DNA of 56,195 bases from NCBI GenBank assembly GCA_031291575.1, contig JARLIT010000156.1, positions 1 to 56,195 of the forward strand, read 5' to 3'. Positions 46,353 through 54,466 of this stretch are shown one piece after another. The notes below the pieces were generated by a model. The model was not told the DNA's origin. It did no database searches and saw only the letters and a list, made by a program, of their open reading frames with translations. Position 1 is the first letter of the stretch. Each line of letters opens with the position of its first letter. The DNA is from Ancalomicrobiaceae bacterium (GTDB lineage Bacteria; Pseudomonadota; Alphaproteobacteria; Rhizobiales; Ancalomicrobiaceae). The position numbers and the translations under genes are program-made.

Positions 46353-47036
46353 TCACGGCGTTTCAGCCTCGACGACGATCACATGCAGGCTCTTCGGCCC
46401 ATGCGCGCCGAGAAGGATGGTCTGCTCGATATCGCCCGAGCGCGACGGGCCGGTGATGAAGTTCAGGTTGCGCGGCATCTCGCCCTTGCCGTAGGTCGCC
46501 CGCAGCCGATCCCACACCGCTTCGTAGTCACCGGCGATGTCGGCGGCCTCGATCACCACCAGATGGAATTCGGGCAGGAAGGCGAGCGTCGTCGGATTGT
46601 CGGGGCCCGACGTCAGCACCAACGTACCGGTCTCGGCGACGCCGGCAAAGGCGTGGCTGAGGCCGGCGAGATCGTCGCCCTTGCTGGGTCCCTGCGTCAC
46701 CGTCAGTTGCGGCTCCGTGTCCCACGGCAGGCTCGCCAGCCGCGGGTCGGCACCGGAGCGGATCGCCTGCGGCAGGTTCTTCGACCTGAGGTAATCGGCG
46801 ATCGCGGCGGGCACGTCAGCGGCGGTGGCAACACGCTCCACCGTCGTCGACACGGTCTTGGCCTCGGCAACGAAGAGCTCGACCCGTCCGGCCCGGTCGA
46901 GCTGGCCGCGGGCCGGGATCAGGCCCTTGGGCGGGCGCTGCAGCCGGTCGGAAACATCGGCGCGCCGCGCGATATCGGCACCAGACGTGCCGAGGGAGCG
47001 ACGGATGCCGGCGAAAATGGCGCCCTTGGCGGTCAT
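46353..47036 (-). CDS. lutC: Lactate utilization protein C (LUD domain)
   Basis: A 227-residue LutC of the LUD family. The C-terminal half has the typical TQGPSKGDDLAGLSHAFAGVAETGTLVLTSG block and NFITGPSRSGDIEQTILLGAHGPKSLHVI. LutABC oxidises L-lactate to pyruvate using iron-sulfur clusters. The ATG overlaps the lutB stop by 4 bp; a longer frame to 47564 lies inside lutB. Confidence 0.93.
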   Translation of the reverse strand: MTAKGAIFAGIRRSLGTSGADIARRADVSDRLQRPPKGLIPARGQLDRAGRVELFVAEAKTVSTTVERVATAADVPAAIADYLRSKNLPQAIRSGADPRLASLPWDTEPQLTVTQGPSKGDDLAGLSHAFAGVAETGTLVLTSGPDNPTTLAFLPEFHLVVIEAADIAGDYEAVWDRLRATYGKGEMPRNLNFITGPSRSGDIEQTILLGAHGPKSLHVIVVEAETP

Positions 47037-48502
47037 TGTCCCAGCCTCCTGCCGTGCTTTGCCGCAGCGTTGCCGGCGGCCTCGCGCTCGTCCTGGCGTT
47101 GGCGCCACTGGTCCATGAAAGTGCGGCCCGTCGGCACCGGCAGGTCGCGGTGTTTCGTCCAGCCCCCGGCCAACAGCATGGACTTGAACCGACCTTTGCG
47201 TCCGCCGATGAGGCGCAGCGCAGTCGAGGCGGCGCCGACGCCCAATCGATAGAGGAACGGGCGTCGCGCCAAGAGTGCCCACAGCCGCACCGCTAAGCGT
47301 GGCACCGAGGCGCCCAGGTGCTTTTCGAATTCGCGCTCGCGCCAATGCCGCATCATCTTGGGCAAGGGGATACGCATCGGGCAGACGCTCTCGCAGCGAC
47401 CGCAGAAGGTGGAGGCGTTCGGCAGATGCCCACTCTTGTCGACGCCGATCAACGTCGGCGTCAACACCGCACCCATCGGGCCCGGATAGACCCAGCCGTA
47501 GGCGTGGCCGCCGACCGCATGATAAACAGGGCAATGGTTCATGCAGGCGCCGCAGCGGATGCACCTCAGCATGTCCTGGAACTCGGTGCCGAGCATGGCC
47601 GAGCGACCGTTGTCGAGGATGACGACGTGGTATTCGCCGGGTCCGTCGACGTCGTCGGCACGTCGCGGACCGGTCGAAAACGTCGTGTAGACGGACATTT
47701 CCTGCCCCGTCGCCGAGCGGGCGAGCACCCGCATGATCTTGGCGACGTCTTCGAGAGTCGGCACGATCTTCTCGATCGTGGCGAGCACGATGTGGGCCTT
47801 CGGCAGCGTCTGGGTGAGGTCGCCGTTGCCCTCGTTGGTGACGATGACCGAGGTGCCGGTCTCGGCGACGAGGAAATTAGCCCCGGTCAGCCCGACGTCG
47901 GCTGCCAGAAACTGCTCGCGCAGAACGGTGCGCGCCTCGGCGAGAAGCGTCACCGGCTCCTCGAGGTTGCGTTCGGGATCGAGATTCCCGTGCACGCGGC
48001 GGAAGTCGCCGGCGACCTGTTCCTTGGTCAGATGGATCGCCGGCGCGATGATGTGGCTCGGCGGCTCGTGGCGGATCTGAATGATATATTCGCCGAGATC
48101 GGTCTCGATCGGGGTGACGTCGTGCGCTTCGAGATAGTCGTTGAGGGCGATTTCCTCGGCCACCATCGATTTCGACTTGGTGATGGTCCTGGCCTGCAGC
48201 GATTGGCAGATGTCGAGGATGATCGCCCGCGCTTCCTCGGCATTCCTGGCCCAGTGCACCTGACCGCCCGAGGCCGTCACCTTGCGTTCGTAGGCCTCCA
48301 GATAGAGATCGAGATGGGCGAGCGTATGGTTCTTGATGTCGCGGGCCTCGTCCCTGAGCGCCTCGAATTCGGGCAGGGCGGCGGCGGCTCTTGCCCGATT
48401 GTTGATGAAGCCGCGCTCCAAGTTGCGCAGCGACTTCTGCAGCGTGGCGTTCTTCAGCTCGCGCGAAGCATTGGCTTTGAAGGCGGGAGAGGTGATCTGC
48501 AT
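47033..48502 (-). CDS. lutB: Lactate utilization iron-sulfur protein LutB
   Basis: A 489-residue LutB. Its LUD-like N-terminal domain includes EIALNDYLEAHDVTPIETDLGEYIIQI-type segments (core motif ETDLGEYI). The iron-sulfur motifs are CIRCGACMNHCPVYHAVGG and FCGRCESVCPMRIPL. The C-terminal region is DUF3390-like. It is a subunit of the L-lactate oxidising complex. It precedes lutC and follows the macrodomain gene by 7 bp, an unusual neighbour. Confidence 0.95.
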   Translation of the reverse strand: MQITSPAFKANASRELKNATLQKSLRNLERGFINNRARAAAALPEFEALRDEARDIKNHTLAHLDLYLEAYERKVTASGGQVHWARNAEEARAIILDICQSLQARTITKSKSMVAEEIALNDYLEAHDVTPIETDLGEYIIQIRHEPPSHIIAPAIHLTKEQVAGDFRRVHGNLDPERNLEEPVTLLAEARTVLREQFLAADVGLTGANFLVAETGTSVIVTNEGNGDLTQTLPKAHIVLATIEKIVPTLEDVAKIMRVLARSATGQEMSVYTTFSTGPRRADDVDGPGEYHVVILDNGRSAMLGTEFQDMLRCIRCGACMNHCPVYHAVGGHAYGWVYPGPMGAVLTPTLIGVDKSGHLPNASTFCGRCESVCPMRIPLPKMMRHWREREFEKHLGASVPRLAVRLWALLARRPFLYRLGVGAASTALRLIGGRKGRFKSMLLAGGWTKHRDLPVPTGRTFMDQWRQRQDEREAAGNAAAKHGRRLGQ

Positions 48503-48509
48503 CGGCGGC

Positions 48510-49079
48510 TCACTTTGAGGAAGTCACATCGGGGAACGCTTGCCTCAGTTCCGACCGGTAGAGATCGGCGGTCTTCTCATCGAAGCAGCAGAAGATCACT
48601 TCGGCAACAGCTGTAGGGGCAAGATTGTCGGCGACGGTGGCGATGGCGATGCGGGCGGCGCGATCGGCGGGAAAGCCGAAGACGCCCGTGGAGATGGCAG
48701 GAAAGGCGATCGTCTCAAGGCGATGCTCGCCGGCCAGTTCCAGCGACCGACGATAGCAGCCGGCGAGCAGCCGGTCCTCGTCATTCCGCCCCTCCTTCCA
48801 CACCGGGCCGACCGCGTGGATCACGTAGCGGGCTGGAAGCGCGTGCCCGCCGGTGATCTTGGCGTCGCCCGGCCGGCACCCGCCGAGATCGCGGCATTCG
48901 TGATAGAGGCCGGGGCCGGCCGCCCGATGGATGGCGCCGTCCACGCCGCCGCCGCCGAGGAGGCTTGAATTGGCGGCATTGACGATGGCATCGACGGCGA
49001 GTGTCGTAATGTCACCGAGCTTCACCGAGAGCTTGCGTGCAGCCGTGCCCGGCAAGGTGACGGAGATGATGTCCAGCAT
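48510..49079 (-). CDS. Macrodomain protein (O-acetyl-ADP-ribose deacetylase-like)
   Basis: A 189-residue macrodomain of the YmdB/MacroD type. The ADP-ribose pocket motifs are NAANSSLLGGGGVDGAI (residues 34-50) and FPAISTGVFGFP; VIHAVGPVW is also conserved. These proteins hydrolyse O-acetyl-ADP-ribose or ADP-ribosyl-glutamate. The 3' end is 7 bp from lutB, so it is probably co-transcribed within the lut operon. Upstream lie two palindromic elements. The ATG at 49079 is the only start giving the canonical N-terminus. Confidence 0.93.
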   Translation of the reverse strand: MLDIISVTLPGTAARKLSVKLGDITTLAVDAIVNAANSSLLGGGGVDGAIHRAAGPGLYHECRDLGGCRPGDAKITGGHALPARYVIHAVGPVWKEGRNDEDRLLAGCYRRSLELAGEHRLETIAFPAISTGVFGFPADRAARIAIATVADNLAPTAVAEVIFCCFDEKTADLYRSELRQAFPDVTSSK

Positions 49080-49098
49080 CCGCAACCCCTTCTCTAGA

Positions 49099-49175
49099 CT
49101 AGTGGTCCGACTCCGACATTTGCATCCCACTTGCCGCGCGCTCTCACGCAAATGTCGGAGTCCTAGGACCACTAG
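49099..49175. repeat. Palindromic element A (77 bp), MITE-like
   Basis: Outer 10-bp arms CTAGTGGTCC / GGACCACTAG, inner 15-bp arms GACTCCGACATTTGC and complement, 24-nt loop. Arms pair perfectly except for a 3-nt CTA bulge on the right. It lies between lutA and the macrodomain gene. Confidence 0.8.
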
Positions 49176-49188
49176 CAATTCATTGATT

Positions 49189-49266
49189 CCAGTGGATCTT
49201 TGAATTTGACATTTGAGTTTGGCCTCGCAACTCGCTGGGACTCAGATGTCAAATTCGCTCCACTAG
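49189..49266. repeat. Palindromic element B (78 bp), reversed relative of A
   Basis: Outer arms CCAGTGGATC / GCTCCACTAG (eight of ten pair), inner 17-bp arms GAATTTGACATTTGAGT and complement (one mismatch), 21-nt loop, 3-nt TTT bulge on the left. Reverse-complemented, it matches the layout of element A including bulge position and the CTAGTGG end, but its inner arms differ in sequence. Confidence 0.8.
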
Positions 49267-49287
49267 CATGCCCGCAGCCACGACCGT

Positions 49288-50082
49288 TCAGGGCTTTCCC
49301 TGGCCGATCGCCGGCGTATCCGCCATGCCGGCCAGCACCTCGGCGACGTGGCGGACCTCGATCTCGCTCCCCTCCCGTTGCAGCTTGCCGGCCATGTTCA
49401 TCAGGCAGCCGAGATCGCCGGCCAACAGCGTCGTTGCCCCGGAAGCGACGACATGGGCCGTCTTCTTTTCGACGATGGCGTTGGAGATGTCGGGGTATTT
49501 GACGCAGAAGGTACCGCCGAAGCCGCAGCAGACGTCGGACTGCGCCATCTCCTTCAGCTCGAGCCCCTCGACTTCGGCCAACAGCCGGCGCGGCTGGTCG
49601 TGAATGCCGAGTTCGCGCAGGCCTGAGCAGGAATCGTGATAGGTGGCGCTGCCGGCGAAGCGGGCGCCGGTGGTCGTCAGCCCGAGCACGTCGGTCAGGA
49701 AGGAGATGAGTTCGAAGGTCTTCTTCGACAGGCTTTCGGCACGGGCGCGCCAGGGGGAGCCCTCATCGAACAGTTCCGCGTAGTGCAGCTTGATCATGCT
49801 GCCGCAGGAGCCGGAGGGAACGACGACGAAGTCGTAGTCCTCGAAGGCGGCGATCACTTGGGCAGCGATCGCGCGGGCGTCTGCCCGGTCGCCGGAATTG
49901 TAGGCCGGTTGGCCGCAGCAGGTCTGGCTCTCCGGCACCTCGACGGTGCAGCCGGCATCTTCCAGGAGTTTGACCGCGGCGAAACCGACTTCGGGCCGCA
50001 TCAGATCGACGAGGCAGGTGACGAACAAGCCGACGCGCGGCTGCTTCGAGCCGGCGGGCGCAGGGTCTCTTTCTAGGGGCAT
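49288..50082 (-). CDS. lutA: Lactate utilization protein LutA (CCG-domain iron-sulfur oxidoreductase)
   Basis: A 264-residue protein with two CCG domains: PESQTCCGQPAYNSGDR and SDVCCGFGGTFCVKYPD, plus the VPSGSCGSMIKLHY and HDSCSGLRELG cysteines. These bind an iron-sulfur cluster in the LutABC L-lactate oxidase. The ATG at 50082 is used; upstream in-frame ATGs at 50133 and 50157 also exist, and none has a convincing ribosome-binding site. The conserved region begins at PRVGLFVTCLVDLMRP. Confidence 0.92.
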   Translation of the reverse strand: MPLERDPAPAGSKQPRVGLFVTCLVDLMRPEVGFAAVKLLEDAGCTVEVPESQTCCGQPAYNSGDRADARAIAAQVIAAFEDYDFVVVPSGSCGSMIKLHYAELFDEGSPWRARAESLSKKTFELISFLTDVLGLTTTGARFAGSATYHDSCSGLRELGIHDQPRRLLAEVEGLELKEMAQSDVCCGFGGTFCVKYPDISNAIVEKKTAHVVASGATTLLAGDLGCLMNMAGKLQREGSEIEVRHVAEVLAGMADTPAIGQGKP

Positions 50083-50235
50083 CGACAAGGGGGATATCCA
50101 TCGCTGGCGACTGAAGATCGCAACCCGGATCATTAGCAAATCCCGATACCGTTCCATAGCGCAAATGCTTGGCCGGGGTCGGAGCGCATCTTAAAAACGA
50201 CCGTGTGGACGCGTGTGAGCGGTGCCGATCCGCAC

Positions 50236-50276
50236 CTTGCAGCAATCCCCTGGCACTCCCATCTATAGAGTGCTAA
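50236..50276 (+). promoter_or_regulatory. groES promoter: RpoH-type promoter overlapping a CIRCE operator
   Basis: CIRCE: CTGGCACTC (50250-50258), 9-nt spacer, GAGTGCTAA (50268-50276); the right half is perfect and the left differs from TTAGCACTC by two bases. Overlapping it is CTTGCAG (50236-50242), 14 nt, then TCCCATCT (50257-50264), close to the heat-shock sigma-32 consensus CTTGAAA / CCCCATnT. So HrcA repression and RpoH activation probably act on one promoter. Confidence 0.85.
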
Positions 50277-50353
50277 CACCATCGCCAACGGTGCCGAGGC
50301 CGACGTGCGTTGGCGCCCCCCGCGAAGCCCAGCCGTTCAGAGAGGATCGCCCC

Positions 50354-52386
<2,033 letters not shown>

Positions 52387-52427
52387 GACGGGGGCCTCCC
52401 GTCTTGCCGCGACACGGCTGATAGACG

Positions 52428-52453
52428 AAGGGCGCCCCGTGGGCGCCCTTTTT
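52428..52453 (+). terminator. Rho-independent terminator of groESL
   Basis: Perfect 10-bp stem AAGGGCGCCC / GGGCGCCCTT, 3-nt loop, then TTT to give a run of five T, 42 bp after the groEL stop. Confidence 0.92.
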
Positions 52454-52519
52454 GCGTCTGCCAACTCGTCCCCGGCGGCCACCCCGGCCGCTCGCGCGAG
52501 TTCGCGGCGTTCGTCGCTC

Positions 52520-52561
52520 GAAACGCCCCGCCGGGGCGTTTCATCCCGGCCAGAGGCCGGG
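52520..52561 (-). terminator. Hairpins downstream of the HMA gene
   Basis: Perfect 10-bp stem GAAACGCCCC / GGGGCGTTTC with a 3-nt loop (52520-52542), and CCGGCC-AGA-GGCCGG (52547-52561) close to the HMA gene stop. Probably end the leftward HMA transcript; no long T-run. Confidence 0.5.
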
Positions 52562-52569
52562 AGCGTTCC

Positions 52570-52764
52570 TCACCCCTTCACGTCATACCCGGCGGCTTCG
52601 ATCGCAGCGGCGAGCGTCTCAGTGGGAAGAGCCGAGTCGATCTCGACGCGGCCTGCGGCCAAGTCGATCGACACCTTGGCCGACGGATCGGCCTTCAGCA
52701 GTGCCGATTCCACCGACCTGACGCAGCCGGAGCAGGACATCCCCTCGACGTGCAGCGTTTGCAT
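52570..52764 (-). CDS. Heavy-metal-associated (HMA) domain protein, CopZ-like
   Basis: A 64-residue ferredoxin-like metal-binding domain, MQTLHVEGMSCSGCVRSV, with metal ligands C11 and C14; ends AAAIEAAGYDVKG. Would carry Cu(I) or a similar soft metal. The ATG at 52764 is chosen because AGGAG lies 9 nt upstream; a GTG three codons before would abut the ribosome-binding site. No copper ATPase or regulator lies next to it. Confidence 0.9.
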   Translation of the reverse strand: MQTLHVEGMSCSGCVRSVESALLKADPSAKVSIDLAAGRVEIDSALPTETLAAAIEAAGYDVKG

Positions 52765-52921
52765 GCTTACCACTCCTCTTCTCGCCCAAGCGCCTTTGCC
52801 GCTTCACCCTAGCAGCGCATGACATCGGCGCGTTGATCTCTGCAAATCTCCGCCCGCAACAGCCCGGAGCATGACACGGGACCGGCATCTGCCCGCTCAT
52901 GTGGACCACGCGTTGCTGCTT

Positions 52922-54181
52922 TCAAGTCCGGGCCTGCGCGGGGGGCGGGCCGACGGGCGCCGCGATCCGACGCCGGGACGAGGCCAGCCAGCGCAGCGCG
53001 CCCGCGATGACAACGCCGACGACCAGAATCGTGACGGCGAGCAGCGGCCGGAAGGCGAACCAGGCGATGGCGATCACCAAGGGCGCGACGACGAGGGTCA
53101 GCGACAGCGCCATGAGGAAGGCGCCAAACCCGACGATACTGCCGAGGATCGGGAGAAAATCGGCAAACACGCTCAAGGGTGCCAAGATCAGCACGAATCC
53201 AACCAGGGTGGCTAAGGTGCCGCCGCCGCGGATGAGCCAGGTGAGGATCGCATTCTCCTGCTCGAGGTCTGCGAAGACTTCGCCGATACTCAGCCTGCCG
53301 GTGCGGATCGTATCGATGACATCACCGGCCTTGGTCTGGTAGCCAGCGAAGCCGGAGCCGCTCTGGCGCGCCACAACGGTGACGTTGCCGACCGGCGCCA
53401 TCGTGTAGGAGAGGCGGAGATCGCCGATCTGCGGCAGGGCCGCGTTGACGCCGACGAAGACGGCATTGTCGATCTGCGTGGCCGGACGCCCCAGCTTTGC
53501 CTGGATCTTCGGCAGTACACTCGCATCAACTGCCATCGGGACGATCGCGGCGAGGCTCGACAGCAGTGCTTCGCGCAGGGCGAAGCCGCCGAGCGTCGCG
53601 TCCTTGGCGGCGAACGTCCGCTCAGGGAGGGCAAACGGCGGATTGGAATGGTTCAGCGGTTGCCGGAAGCCGCTGGAATCGATCGGCCGCGCCGACCAGA
53701 TCTTGGCATAGGAATAGGTCTTGGTCTTGGCCTCGCCGCCACCGACCTGCTTCTGCGTCGTCGTCTCCTCGTGCTGCTCCCACTGGAACATCTCGACCTT
53801 ACGGACGATGACCAGAGCCTTGGCGGCGACGCCGAAGTCGGGATCGGTGAGATCCGAGCCCGTGGCCGCCAGCCCGACGACATGCACGAGCCGGCCCTCG
53901 TTGGCGGCCACAGGCATGGCCGCATCGACGTCGATCGCTGCGCCGCGGCCCTCGGTCAGCGAACGTGCGGCTGTAACGGATCTCCCCTCATTCCAGGCGA
54001 GCAGGGTGACGCCGCCCACAATCAGAACGATACCGATGAGGACACCGACAAGCGCCCGGCCGAGGCGGGAAAACCAGGACGTCTCCGTCGTTTCCGTGAC
54101 ACTGTCGCCGTCGGCCGAGTCGACGGCCGCATCGGTGCCGCCGTCCGAAATCGATTGCTGAAAGTCGTCGTCATCCGCCAC
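52922..54181 (-). CDS. TMEM43 family membrane protein
   Basis: A 419-residue protein. After an acidic N-terminus, one membrane helix (about 45-65: GVLIGIVLIVGGVTLLAWNEGRS) leads to a large extracytoplasmic or luminal-type region (70-310) and a cluster of three helices at 310-400. The WNEGRSV block and overall order match TMEM43 (LUMA), a family of unknown function found in bacteria and the eukaryotic nuclear membrane. The GTG at 54181 has a strong GGGGAGG site; an upstream GTG at 54211 is less well placed. Confidence 0.82.
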   Translation of the reverse strand: MADDDDFQQSISDGGTDAAVDSADGDSVTETTETSWFSRLGRALVGVLIGIVLIVGGVTLLAWNEGRSVTAARSLTEGRGAAIDVDAAMPVAANEGRLVHVVGLAATGSDLTDPDFGVAAKALVIVRKVEMFQWEQHEETTTQKQVGGGEAKTKTYSYAKIWSARPIDSSGFRQPLNHSNPPFALPERTFAAKDATLGGFALREALLSSLAAIVPMAVDASVLPKIQAKLGRPATQIDNAVFVGVNAALPQIGDLRLSYTMAPVGNVTVVARQSGSGFAGYQTKAGDVIDTIRTGRLSIGEVFADLEQENAILTWLIRGGGTLATLVGFVLILAPLSVFADFLPILGSIVGFGAFLMALSLTLVVAPLVIAIAWFAFRPLLAVTILVVGVVIAGALRWLASSRRRIAAPVGPPPAQART

Positions 54182-54466
54182 GTCCGCCTCCCCAAAGCCC
54201 CAGGCGCTCACGGTCGCGACGAGAGCATCCGAGTCTCTCGCTCATCCCGTATAAGCTTAGAACATCCCTGCAGGTCTTGCCCTCCGAAAATTCCCGCAAA
54301 CCCGTGTCTGTCGATTGTGTTTCTTTATGTCTGCTTGCTTTATCGATTGATGTTGGAAAACCCCAAAATGCTGCGGATTGCGGTTGGCCTTGAAGGGGTG
54401 AATCACGCATATTGACGGTGAAATAGTCAGTCCCGCTCGCGTCAACGCCCCACAAGGGCTGCCCAG

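Noticed and set aside
49099..49266. Terminator pair for lutA
   Set aside because: Neither element is followed by a T-run, and both share family-like ends, which fits a repeat family better than terminators; a secondary termination role is still possible.
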